In this document: piece by piece, positions 1 through 6,700 of the stretch
Layout of the letters: the number at the start of each line of letters is the position of its first letter
Numbering within the stretch: the stretch's first letter is position 1
From: DAIUFH01 sp036844705
Lineage (GTDB): Bacteria; Bacillota; Clostridia; Tissierellales; Tissierellaceae
Reading direction: 5' to 3'
DNA: 8,547 nucleotides
NCBI GenBank assembly: GCA_036844705.1
Contig: DAIUFH010000083.1
Location: forward strand, 1 to 8,547
Program-made: the position numbers and the translations under genes
The notes under the pieces: model-generated
Told to the model about the DNA's origin: nothing
The model's input: only the letters and a program-made list of their open reading frames with translations
Databases searched by the model: none

Positions 1-758
1 TCCTTATCCGTAGAAACACTTAATACCAAATAGGTATTTATTTTTTCATCTATAGAACTCAAATACCTCTTAATCTCATTTAGTTTATTTATATCCTTAA
101 AGCTGGTTCCTAAAGTATCCACCAAAATAATGTCACAATCATTTAACTCATTTATCTTTTTATCCATTTCAGTTGGAGTGTTTGCAACTTCAAATGGAAC
201 ATCAAGAATATTAGCATAAGTTTTTAACTGCTCTATGGCACCTATTCTATAGGTATCCATAGTAATCAATCCTACCTTTTTTTTGTTCATCAAATATTCC
301 CTTGCAGCAATCTTTGCTATTGTTGTGGTTTTCCCCACACCAGTAGGACCTACCAAAACATTTATCCTAGAAAGTTCACGCTTTTTATCAATTAGGGATT
401 CATTCAAAACAATTTTTAAGAAGTCTTTCTTTTCCTCTAAGGTAAGGTTGTAATCCTTTTTCCCATGTAGCTTGCAATATCCTTCAAGCCTTTCCTTTAA
501 ACTATCACTACTACATTGATATAGGCTACTGTCATCGTCTTCTCTAACTTTTTCTTCTTTAAATTCTTTGTTGTTTTTTGTAATATGAGTCTCCTCAACA
601 GCTACTGTAACCTCAAGTTCCTTTTTCTTAAAGAAATGATACCATTCCCCCGTACGAACCATCCTCTGACTCACGATTACAGCTTCTCCTCCTAATTCAT
701 ATTTTGCCCTTACTAGAGCCTCTTTCATATCGCTGACTATATACTTCTTTATTATCAT
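1..758 (-). CDS. flhF: Flagellar GTPase FlhF, SRP family (3' end cut by window edge)
   Basis: FlhF is an SRP-type GTPase (relative of Ffh and FtsY) at the inner face of the membrane that guides the site and number of flagella. I translated it by hand: ATG at 758, 252 complete codons, open to position 1, so the C-terminal part of the G domain lies outside the window. The N-terminus (MIIKKYIVSDMKEALVRAK) fits the family. A charged, poorly conserved linker follows, then the NG GTPase region. Visible motifs are the P-loop GPTGVGKTT (residues 137-145), the G2-type motif DTYRIG (168-173) followed by AIEQLKTYA, and a G3 motif at 214-219. G3 reads DTLGTS instead of the usual DTAGR(S/N), so the Arg is replaced by Thr. 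The start codon overlaps the flhA stop by 4 nt (ATGA), which indicates translational coupling. The identity is secure. Whether the altered G3 affects GTPase activity is unknown. Confidence 0.95.
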   Translation of the reverse strand, partial: MIIKKYIVSDMKEALVRAKYELGGEAVIVSQRMVRTGEWYHFFKKKELEVTVAVEETHITKNNKEFKEEKVREDDDSSLYQCSSDSLKERLEGYCKLHGKKDYNLTLEEKKDFLKIVLNESLIDKKRELSRINVLVGPTGVGKTTTIAKIAAREYLMNKKKVGLITMDTYRIGAIEQLKTYANILDVPFEVANTPTEMDKKINELNDCDIILVDTLGTSFKDINKLNEIKRYLSSIDEKINTYLVLSVSTDK

Positions 759-2824
759 ATGTTTTCCACCAATCCTACTGCCTCAATTTCAATATCATTA
801 GGAATCTCATTTATTGAAAGTACAGCCATATTAGGAAAATTAAAGGATATTAGATTCCTCAAAGCTGCTCTAATTTTAGGAGATGCTAAGATGACTGGTT
901 CCATACCTTTGATTAGAGACTCATTTCCAACCTTATTTAAGCCATCAAATATCTTTGTAATTACATTGGGCTTTAGCACAGGAATTGAGCCGTTCATAGT
1001 CTTTTGAATATTGTTTCCTATAAGCTCCTCTAAATCCGGATGAATAGTTATTACATCAAGCTTTCCTTCTGAGTTGACATAGTTCATAGTTATAGTTCTC
1101 TTTAAGGCAAATCGCACCTGCTCGGTTAATAGTTCTATATCCTTAGTCATCGTTCCGTTGTCTGCCAATGATTCAAGTATTGTTACCAAGTCGGTAATTG
1201 GTACCTTCTCCTTCAGAAGATTCTGGAGAACCTTTTGTACCTCTCCAAGGGTTAATATATTTGGTATCAGCTCCTCAACTACCACATTATATTTTTCCTT
1301 TATTCCATCTAGCAATTGTTTGACTTCCTGTCGTCCCAATAGATCATAGCTATTATCTTTTATTACTTCCTTAAGGTGAGTTACAAACACAGTTATTGGC
1401 TCAACAATCGTATATCCGTTGATTTCTGCCCTTTCTTTATTTCCTTCATCTATCCATATAGCATCAATCCCAAAGGCAGGCTCCTTAGTAGGTATCCCTT
1501 CCACTTCAAAATCACTATTGCCGGGATCCAAAGCTAAATACTTATTAATATACAATGACCCATCAGCGACCTTATTTCCCTTTATTTTTATAACATACTC
1601 ATTAGGTCCTAGTTGGAGATTGTCACGTATCCTTATTGGATTTACGATGATTCCCAATTCATTTGCACATTGCCTTCTTATAGCTGTTATATGATTGATT
1701 AAATTATCTTCCTTACCTTCATCCACAAGTGGTATAAGTCCATATCCAATCTCTACTGAAATAGGCTCAATCTGAAAGGAAGAAATAGTTTCCAGCTCAC
1801 TATCCTTGGCAATTAATTTCTTCTCATTTGATTTTGTTATAGCTAACGCCTTCTCAGACTTTTCATTTTCGACCAATAGATAAGCTACACATCCTAGAAT
1901 AACTGCAATAATTAAAAATGGAAAAGTTGGAAATGCAGGTACAAATCCAATGATTAACAATATAACCGACGCCACCATAAGAACCTGTGAAACACCAAAT
2001 AATTCATGGGATACACTTTTGCCAAAGCTTTCACCATCAGCAGACCTAGTTACCAATATACCAGATGCTATGGAGATTAAAAGCGCCGGAATCTGACTTA
2101 CCAACCCATCACCAATAGTTAGCTTCCCAAATTTGTCAAGGGCATCCATTGCCCCCATTCCCTTTAGTGAGAAGATTAAAACTCCTCCTACTAAGTTAAT
2201 TATGGTAATTATGATACCTGCAATTGCATCTCCTTTAACAAACTTACTGGCTCCATCCATTGCACCATAGAAGTTTGCTTCTCTCTGTAAGTCAGTTCTT
2301 CTTTGTCTAGCTGTCTGTTCATCAATAAGTCCAGTATTTAAATCTGCATCAATAGCCATCTGCTTACCTGGCATTGCATCAAGTGTAAATCTAGCTGAAA
2401 CCTCTGAAACTCTACTGGCTCCGTTTGTAACTACTACTATTTGTACTATAACTATTATTACGAATATAACAGCACCAACTACGTAATTATTCCCTGTAAC
2501 GAAATTAGCAAAGGCATTGATTACATTACCAGCATCACCTTCACTAAGTATCAATCTTGTAGAAGAGATATTCAATGCTAATCTAAACATTGTTGTTATA
2601 AGAAGTAACGTAGGAAATGTCGAAAACTCCAGAACATTCTTGGTGAACAATGTTAATAGCATAATTACAATCCCTATGGATATATTGATAACCAATAGAA
2701 AATCCAGGATTATACTAGGCATAGGAATAATTATTATTCCTATAATACCTACCGTAATAAAAGCAATTATCAATTCTGTATATTTTCTAAATGTTTGACT
2801 TATATTATTAAATAGCTCAGGCAT
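755..2824 (-). CDS. flhA: Flagellar export apparatus protein FlhA
   Basis: FlhA is the largest integral-membrane subunit of the flagellar type III export gate. Its cytoplasmic domain forms a nonameric ring that docks chaperone-substrate complexes, and the membrane part takes part in proton-driven export. The 689-residue length is normal. Residues 1 to about 320 hold about eight hydrophobic segments (for example 17-34, 38-60, 113-134, 201-220, 280-320). The FHIPEP-family signature FTLDAMPGKQMAIDADL is at 146-162, followed by the FVKGDA loop (195-200) that carries a conserved Asp. Residues from about 335 to the end are the soluble docking domain, including the EPAFGIDAIW and LADNGTM segments. 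The ATG at 2824 is preceded by GAGGGAG at good spacing. It lies 21 nt after flhB and overlaps flhF by 4 nt. I see no missing key residues or frameshift. Confidence 0.98.
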   Translation of the reverse strand: MPELFNNISQTFRKYTELIIAFITVGIIGIIIIPMPSIILDFLLVINISIGIVIMLLTLFTKNVLEFSTFPTLLLITTMFRLALNISSTRLILSEGDAGNVINAFANFVTGNNYVVGAVIFVIIVIVQIVVVTNGASRVSEVSARFTLDAMPGKQMAIDADLNTGLIDEQTARQRRTDLQREANFYGAMDGASKFVKGDAIAGIIITIINLVGGVLIFSLKGMGAMDALDKFGKLTIGDGLVSQIPALLISIASGILVTRSADGESFGKSVSHELFGVSQVLMVASVILLIIGFVPAFPTFPFLIIAVILGCVAYLLVENEKSEKALAITKSNEKKLIAKDSELETISSFQIEPISVEIGYGLIPLVDEGKEDNLINHITAIRRQCANELGIIVNPIRIRDNLQLGPNEYVIKIKGNKVADGSLYINKYLALDPGNSDFEVEGIPTKEPAFGIDAIWIDEGNKERAEINGYTIVEPITVFVTHLKEVIKDNSYDLLGRQEVKQLLDGIKEKYNVVVEELIPNILTLGEVQKVLQNLLKEKVPITDLVTILESLADNGTMTKDIELLTEQVRFALKRTITMNYVNSEGKLDVITIHPDLEELIGNNIQKTMNGSIPVLKPNVITKIFDGLNKVGNESLIKGMEPVILASPKIRAALRNLISFNFPNMAVLSINEIPNDIEIEAVGLVENI

Positions 2825-2845
2825 ATATTGCTCCCTCTATAAAAC

Positions 2846-3916
2846 TTAAATCTTTCCCTTGTTTTTTTCCTTAAGCTCATAAACTAAGGCTAATATTTCT
2901 GCAACTGCCTTATAAAGCTCAACAGGGATATACTCCCCTATTTCTACATCTTTGTACATCGTTCTAGCTAAAGGTTTATTCTCCATAATTGGAATCTTGT
3001 TTTCCCTTGCTAGTTCCTTTATCTTATTTGCTAAATAATCTGCCCCCTTGGCTACTACTACAGGCGCTTGATCCTTATCGGTCTCATATCTTAAAGCTAC
3101 AGCAATATGTGTAGGATTTGTTACTACAACAGTAGCCTTTGGGACAGCTGACATCATCCTACTCATTGCAATCTGACGCTGTCTCTGTTGTCTGGCAGAT
3201 TTAATTTGAGGATTACCCTCCATTTCCTTGTATTCATCTTTGATTTCCTGCTTTGTCATCCTTAAGTTCTTCTTATACTCTCTTCTTTGAAAAATATAAT
3301 CTATAATTGCAATACTCAGCATGATATAGACAATATCTATAACAAGCTCTTTTGTAAAATTACCAAAGAAGGAAAATAATTTCTCAGTACCTAGGTTGCC
3401 TGTGTTTAATAGTTCTTTTCCTGAATCCATAAGATTGTTCATAGCTAAATAAAATACTAAAATAAGCTTTAAAACATTTTTTACTAGATTAAATAATACT
3501 CTTTTAGAAAAAATATTTTGAAATCCACTTATGGGATTGATTCTCTTAAAGTCAGGCTTTATAGGCTCAGCGGTCAAGATGAATCCCGTCTGTATCAAGC
3601 TAGTGATAATTCCAACAGCAATTGCAATTAATGCAAATGGCAATACCATCAAACTTGAACTAATTAAATTGTTGATGAACAAATTTCTTACATTGCCAAT
3701 ATTTATATCCAAGTCATGCCTACTACCCAAATATCCCTTTAAAAAACTTAACATATTTGAATATAGGTACTGACCCAAGGTAGCTGCCGTCATTGTAAAA
3801 ATCAATAAGGATACCGCAGGACCTAAATCACTACTTTTGGAAATCTGTCCTTTCTTTTTCGCATCCCTGAGACGCTTGGGGGTGGCCTCTTCAGTTTTAG
3901 ACTCTTTATCTGACAT
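2846..3916 (-). CDS. flhB: Flagellar export protein FlhB (autocleaving specificity switch)
   Basis: FlhB sits beside the FliPQR gate and switches export from rod/hook to filament substrates after self-cleavage. The product has 356 residues, the usual length for an unfused FlhB. The N-terminus has the family's charged start (KTEEATPKRLRDAKKKGQI, from residue 7). Four hydrophobic segments follow (about 31-52, 86-112, 144-164, 190-210). Next come a basic linker and the C-terminal domain. The autocleavage motif NPTH is intact at 267-270, followed by IAVALRY and VVAKG. Cleavage between Asn267 and Pro268 is expected from the family. The ATG at 3916 has a strong AGGGGTGA just upstream. This gene opens the second segment of the operon: the 195-nt stretch separating it from fliR is almost entirely composite repeat, ending about 20 nt before this start. 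It is not fused to fliR as in some clostridia. Confidence 0.98.
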   Translation of the reverse strand: MSDKESKTEEATPKRLRDAKKKGQISKSSDLGPAVSLLIFTMTAATLGQYLYSNMLSFLKGYLGSRHDLDINIGNVRNLFINNLISSSLMVLPFALIAIAVGIITSLIQTGFILTAEPIKPDFKRINPISGFQNIFSKRVLFNLVKNVLKLILVFYLAMNNLMDSGKELLNTGNLGTEKLFSFFGNFTKELVIDIVYIMLSIAIIDYIFQRREYKKNLRMTKQEIKDEYKEMEGNPQIKSARQQRQRQIAMSRMMSAVPKATVVVTNPTHIAVALRYETDKDQAPVVVAKGADYLANKIKELARENKIPIMENKPLARTMYKDVEIGEYIPVELYKAVAEILALVYELKEKNKGKI

Positions 3917-3920
3917 AAAA

Positions 3921-3928
3921 TCACCCCT
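3921..3928 (-). promoter_or_regulatory. Ribosome binding site of flhB
   Basis: AGGGGTGA lies 4 nt upstream of the flhB ATG at 3916. It falls just downstream of the heptamer array, which ends at 3937 in the direction of transcription. This is relevant because the repeat insertion separates flhB from translational coupling with fliR, so flhB depends on this site. Confidence 0.75.
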
Positions 3929-3936
3929 TTAATTCA

Positions 3937-4006
3937 ATTCACAGTTCACAATTCACAAATGACAATTCACAAATGACAATTCACAGTTCACAATTCACAA
4001 TTCACA
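3937..4006. repeat. 7-bp tandem array, 10 units (RTTCACA / AATGACA)
   Basis: Ten consecutive heptamers without interruption: attcaca, gttcaca, attcaca, aatgaca, attcaca, aatgaca, attcaca, gttcaca, attcaca, attcaca. The variants are arranged so that a two-unit block (attcaca aatgaca) is duplicated at 3951-3978, and attcaca gttcaca attcaca occurs at both ends, which suggests growth by slippage or block duplication. In the mRNA sense the unit is TGTGAAT. Because 7 is not a multiple of 3 and each main unit contains TGA, every sense frame is closed within a few units. The plus strand stays open. Confidence 0.93.
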
Positions 4007-4030
4007 ATTGAAACCCGGGATCCTTCGAGG

Positions 4031-4110
4031 GCAATGCTTATGCTGTCCGTCTCAGGGTGACAGGAGGCTAGCAATGCTTATGCTGTCCATCTCAGGGTGA
4101 CAGGGGTGTA
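4031..4110. repeat. Two 40-bp direct repeats in the repeat core
   Basis: The units at 4031-4070 and 4071-4110 are adjacent and match at 36 of 40 bases (differences at unit positions 19, 35, 37 and 38). Each contains CTGTC and GACAG separated by 11 nt (4043-4047 with 4059-4063, and 4083-4087 with 4099-4103), enough for a weak 5-bp hairpin in RNA or single-stranded DNA. The second unit ends 1 nt before the fliR stop codon, which occupies 4112-4114. Confidence 0.92.
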
Positions 4111-4111
4111 A

Positions 4112-4867
4112 TTAGCGGAATAGGTTTAAAAATCCTTCTAAATATCCGGGGATGAGATACAAAATATCACCCAGTGAATTCATTAACCAAGACAAGCTGA
4201 TCATTGCCACAAAAAAACTTACCATGGCCTTCAATGGCATACCAAGCATCAATACATTGATTTGAGGAACTGTCCTTGATATAACACCCAATATAACATC
4301 AGCCAGTAAAACAACAATAATCATCGGAGCAGCAAGATTGAGACCCAATTCAAATATTCTCGAAAAAATTCTTAAAACTGCCTCTGTACTTGCTCCGTTG
4401 TAGTTCAATGCATTTAGTGGTACATATTCAAAGGATTTAATCAAAGTATTGATGACTACATGATGCAAATCAAGTAAAAAAAACACCATAATTGAAAGCC
4501 AATAATAAAATCTGCCATAATTTGAAGCGCTAATATCTAAGTTGGGATCAAAAACAGAACCCATAGAAAATCCAACTTGAAGGTCTATTAATTGTCCAGC
4601 TATTTCAATGGCTGAAAAAACTAAATTAGTAACATATCCAATCGCAAGACCAAAAACAGTCTCTTTAATTGCCAGCATAAGTAGCTCAAACATTCCTCCA
4701 ACCATGCCCATTTCAGGAACTACTGTATATACCATTAGAGTAATACCTATAGCCAAAGTTACCTTAAAAATATTCGGCAATCCTCTAAATGAAAACCCTG
4801 GACAAATAACTATAAAGGCTGTAATTCTTAGTAAAATTAGTAACAACTTATGTACTTGTATAATCAT
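4112..4867 (-). CDS. fliR: Flagellar export gate protein FliR
   Basis: FliR is a membrane subunit of the FliP5-FliQ4-FliR1 export gate through which flagellar proteins leave the cell. It has 251 residues, typical for an unfused FliR. It is very hydrophobic, with about six membrane segments. Family landmarks are the N-terminal segment ending in FRGLPN (27-32), SAIEIAGQLIDLQVGFSMG (85-103) followed by VFDP, LDLHHVVI (132-139), and NLAAPMIIVVLLADVILGV with RTVPQINVLMLGMPLKA after it. The ATG at 4867 follows TAGGTG at about 8 nt. The first bases of that site are the fliQ stop codon, so fliQ termination and fliR initiation are closely linked (gap 10 nt). The stop codon is followed directly by the composite repeat. 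Confidence 0.97.
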   Translation of the reverse strand: MIIQVHKLLLILLRITAFIVICPGFSFRGLPNIFKVTLAIGITLMVYTVVPEMGMVGGMFELLMLAIKETVFGLAIGYVTNLVFSAIEIAGQLIDLQVGFSMGSVFDPNLDISASNYGRFYYWLSIMVFFLLDLHHVVINTLIKSFEYVPLNALNYNGASTEAVLRIFSRIFELGLNLAAPMIIVVLLADVILGVISRTVPQINVLMLGMPLKAMVSFFVAMISLSWLMNSLGDILYLIPGYLEGFLNLFR

Positions 4868-4877
4868 ATCAAGGCAC

Positions 4878-5144
4878 CTACACTATATTTCCAATTAACT
4901 TATAAAGATTCTCCGTAAATGTTATTACACTATTTAGGATAAAATTTCCGAATAATATAAGCCCAAACATGACTGCAATTATTTTAGGCACAAAACTCAA
5001 GGTCTGTTCTTGAACCTGAGTAACTGCCTGTAGTATACTGATTATCAATCCAACTACCAATGACAGTAACAAAATTGGCAGTGAAGCCTTCATTATAGTT
5101 AAAAATCCACTTCGCAAAATATCTAGTGCCATTACTTGAGTCAT
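4878..5144 (-). CDS. fliQ: Flagellar export gate protein FliQ
   Basis: FliQ is the small hairpin subunit that surrounds the FliP/FliR core of the export gate. I place the start at the ATG at 5144, giving 88 residues, which matches the family's usual length of about 89. A longer reading from a GTG at 5153 is possible, but that GTG lies inside the AGAGGTGAT ribosome binding site. The protein starts MTQVMALDILRSGFLTI and has two hydrophobic segments (about 17-39 and 53-75). Between them lies the conserved QVQEQTLSFVPK loop (43-54). It follows fliP by 12 nt and is followed by fliR after 10 nt. Nothing is unusual beyond the start choice. Confidence 0.96.
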   Translation of the reverse strand: MTQVMALDILRSGFLTIMKASLPILLLSLVVGLIISILQAVTQVQEQTLSFVPKIIAVMFGLILFGNFILNSVITFTENLYKLIGNIV

Positions 5145-5148
5145 TTTA

Positions 5149-5157
5149 ATCACCTCT
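5149..5157 (-). promoter_or_regulatory. Ribosome binding site deciding the fliQ start
   Basis: AGAGGTGAT ends 4 nt before the ATG at 5144 and overlaps the last base of the fliP stop codon. It contains the GTG (5153-5151) that would be the longest possible start, so initiation there would leave no usable binding site. It therefore supports the shorter FliQ. Confidence 0.8.
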
Positions 5158-5906
5158 TAAACAAAGCTTTGTAACAAGGATTCTACCACTAAATACCATC
5201 CATCTACTAAGACAAATAACAGTATTTTAAATGGCAATGAAATCATGACCGGCGGAAGCATAAACATCCCCATGGACATTAAAATACTAGAAACGACCAT
5301 ATCTATTACCAAGAATGGTATATAGATTATAAATCCTATGCTGAAGGCTGTCCTAAGTTCACTTATGGCAAATGCCGGAATAACGGTAGTCATTGACAAA
5401 TCCATAGGATTCTCAACATTATCACTTCCTGAAGCTCTTAAAAATAGAGCTAAATCCTTCTCCCTAGTTTGCTTTAACATAAATTCCTTCATTGGTACTA
5501 TAGCCCTGTCAATTGCTTCTTCATGAGAAATTTCCTCTGCCAAAAATGGGTTTATTGCTTCAGACATCACTTGACTATATACCGGTTGCATTACAAATAC
5601 TGTCAAAAACAAAGCTAGTCCAATTAATAGCTGATTTGGAGGTGTTTGTTGAGTGCCCAATGCATTCCTCAAAAAAGATAAAACCACTATAATTCTTGTA
5701 AAGCAAGTAGTCAAGATTAGAATACTGGGAGCTAAGGAAAGTACCGTTAATATAATCAAAAGCTTAACTGTATCTACTGTAGATTCCGGGTTGTTATCCT
5801 GATTGAATATAAAATCAGTTATTCCTTCTGCGAAAGAAACCCTAGGCATAATTGATATTGTAATTAGTAGTATACATAAAATTAAAATGGTCTTCTTTTT
5901 GCTCAA
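5157..5906 (-). CDS. fliP: Flagellar export gate protein FliP (TTG start)
   Basis: FliP forms the pentameric core of the export gate. The product has 249 residues. A cleavable signal peptide is visible (MSKKK, hydrophobic stretch to about 20, then PRVSFA before EG at 27), as known for FliP. Membrane segments follow at about 46-80, 91-108, 179-200 and 203-245. The FliP signature PAFAISELRTAF is at 167-178, and the second conserved region is IDMVVSSILMSMGMFMLPP (191-209). The start is TTG at 5906, supported by a GAGGA site 7 nt upstream, by the intact signal peptide beginning exactly there, and by a 4-nt TTGA overlap with the fliO stop. The next ATG (Met20) would destroy the signal peptide. Expression is probably coupled to fliO translation. 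Confidence 0.97.
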   Translation of the reverse strand: MSKKKTILILCILLITISIMPRVSFAEGITDFIFNQDNNPESTVDTVKLLIILTVLSLAPSILILTTCFTRIIVVLSFLRNALGTQQTPPNQLLIGLALFLTVFVMQPVYSQVMSEAINPFLAEEISHEEAIDRAIVPMKEFMLKQTREKDLALFLRASGSDNVENPMDLSMTTVIPAFAISELRTAFSIGFIIYIPFLVIDMVVSSILMSMGMFMLPPVMISLPFKILLFVLVDGWYLVVESLLQSFV

Positions 5907-6253
5907 TCTTTTTTCCTCGTTCCAAAAAATAAATTTGTTTTATCCTTTAAATATGTAAAACCTTTGTTCTCCTCAAACTCCTCAAGATAAGTTTCTACTT
6001 CTTCCTTATTTAATTCCTTTAGAATTTTATTGTCCTTATCTGTAAAACTCATTAAATAATACTTTCCACATATTTCAACAATTCCTAAGGCTGAATTATT
6101 AAATACATTTACCCTCTCAACTATCTTGATAATTCTTTGGCTTTTAATCATATTCTTATTAAGAAGTTTTAAAGATATATTCGCCAAAATTATGACTATT
6201 ATTAGAACCACTATAGTTTGAAAAATAGATGAAACATCATTGAATGATAACAT
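5903..6253 (-). CDS. fliO: Flagellar assembly protein FliO (FliO/FliZ family)
   Basis: FliO is a small membrane protein that helps FliP assemble into the export gate and is not part of the finished structure. In Gram-positive bacteria it is often named FliZ. The product has 116 residues, one hydrophobic segment (about 9-30) and then a basic stretch. The short soluble domain (IIKIVERVNVFNNSALGIVEI, then KYYLMSFTDKDNKIL) fits the FliO pattern of an ERV segment followed by a small beta-rich part. Identification rests on this pattern plus position between fliL and fliP, since FliO sequence is weakly conserved. The ATG at 6253 overlaps fliL by 17 nt. An in-frame TAA lies two codons upstream, so no longer ATG start exists. 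The nearest AGGTG is about 12 nt upstream, rather far, so re-initiation from fliL is likely. Confidence 0.88.
   Translation of the reverse strand: MLSFNDVSSIFQTIVVLIIVIILANISLKLLNKNMIKSQRIIKIVERVNVFNNSALGIVEICGKYYLMSFTDKDNKILKELNKEEVETYLEEFEENKGFTYLKDKTNLFFGTRKKD
5914..5918 (-). promoter_or_regulatory. Ribosome binding site for the fliP TTG start
   Basis: GAGGA, set in GAGGAAAAAAGA, lies 7 nt upstream of the TTG at 5906 and within the 3' end of fliO. It is the main support for a non-ATG start. Confidence 0.7.
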
Positions 6254-6698
6254 CAGTTATATATACACCTTCCACAATAGATTCATTTAAGGATTTATTT
6301 ATGCTTTCAATTAATTCTGTTTTCAAATTAAGTGTCTGATTATCATTTACTATATCATTATAGGTTTTTGCTCTTAAGGTACTTATTATTGTATCTCTAA
6401 TTTTACTCATATTTGTTTCTATTATTTTACTATCATCCTCATCAGTAAACATAAGAGCTAAGGATACTTTAATATAATGTCTTACATTACCCTCAGGCTT
6501 TAAATTCACAACAAATTCCTCAAGTGGGGCAGTAAATTCTCCACTTTCTGATTTAAAAATACTAAATATATTATCTGCCTGCTTGTCAAAGACAACAAAA
6601 AATAAGATAGTTGCTGTTAACAATAGGATTAATGATAATAATACAATAATTATAATCTTAGAAACGCTCTTCTTCTCTGATATTTCTATTTCAGCCAT
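6237..6698 (-). CDS. fliL: Flagellar basal-body/stator-associated protein FliL
   Basis: FliL is a single-pass membrane protein that surrounds or stabilises the MotAB stator around the motor. The product has 153 residues. A short charged cytoplasmic N-terminus is followed by one membrane segment (14-36) and an extracytoplasmic domain. Family features are PLEEFVVNL (58-66), RHYIKVSLALMF (73-84), RDTIISTLRAKTYNDI (101-116) and the C-terminal VYITDVIIQ. The ATG at 6698 is 2 nt after the motB stop, and the AGGTGG binding site lies in the last codons of motB. Its 3' end overlaps fliO by 17 nt. Its placement directly after motAB fits its role with the stator. Confidence 0.95.
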   Translation of the reverse strand: MAEIEISEKKSVSKIIIIVLLSLILLLTATILFFVVFDKQADNIFSIFKSESGEFTAPLEEFVVNLKPEGNVRHYIKVSLALMFTDEDDSKIIETNMSKIRDTIISTLRAKTYNDIVNDNQTLNLKTELIESINKSLNESIVEGVYITDVIIQ

Positions 6699-6700
6699 AA

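Larger units (their letters stand above)
3917..4111. repeat. Composite repeat element, copy 1 (fliR-flhB gap)
   Basis: This 195-nt gap holds no gene. It has three parts in plus-strand order: the flhB leader; a 7-bp tandem array at 3937-4006; and a G+C-richer core from about 4007 to 4110. The core begins with AAACCCGGGATCCTTCG and continues as two 40-bp direct repeats, each containing CTCAGGGTGACAG. Positions 4000-4027 match 8493-8520 at 25 of 28 bases in the same orientation, which shows that this is a dispersed element. The element abuts the fliR stop codon with one base to spare. From memory, the core resembles the CTCAGAATGACA / CTCAGGGTGACA dispersed sequences seen in many bacterial genomes; I could not search to confirm this. 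No clear promoter or rho-independent terminator is visible inside it. Confidence 0.9.

Noticed and set aside
3937..4110. CRISPR array
   Set aside because: The heptamers are contiguous with no spacers, and the 40-bp units are only two adjacent near-copies. There are no cas genes nearby.
4031..4110. Rho-independent terminator between fliR and flhB
   Set aside because: The minus-strand transcript has only 5-bp CTGTC/GACAG stems with 11-nt loops and no following U-tract. A weak processing or attenuation role is possible, but a terminator is not supported.
2846..4867. A broken fliR-flhB fusion gene
   Set aside because: FliR ends with a normal C-terminus and FlhB begins with a normal N-terminus and its own strong binding site. 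The intervening DNA is repeat rather than decayed coding sequence.
5145..5153. GTG start giving a 91-residue FliQ
   Set aside because: The GTG lies within the AGAGGTGAT ribosome binding site, whereas the ATG at 5144 is properly spaced and gives the usual family length.
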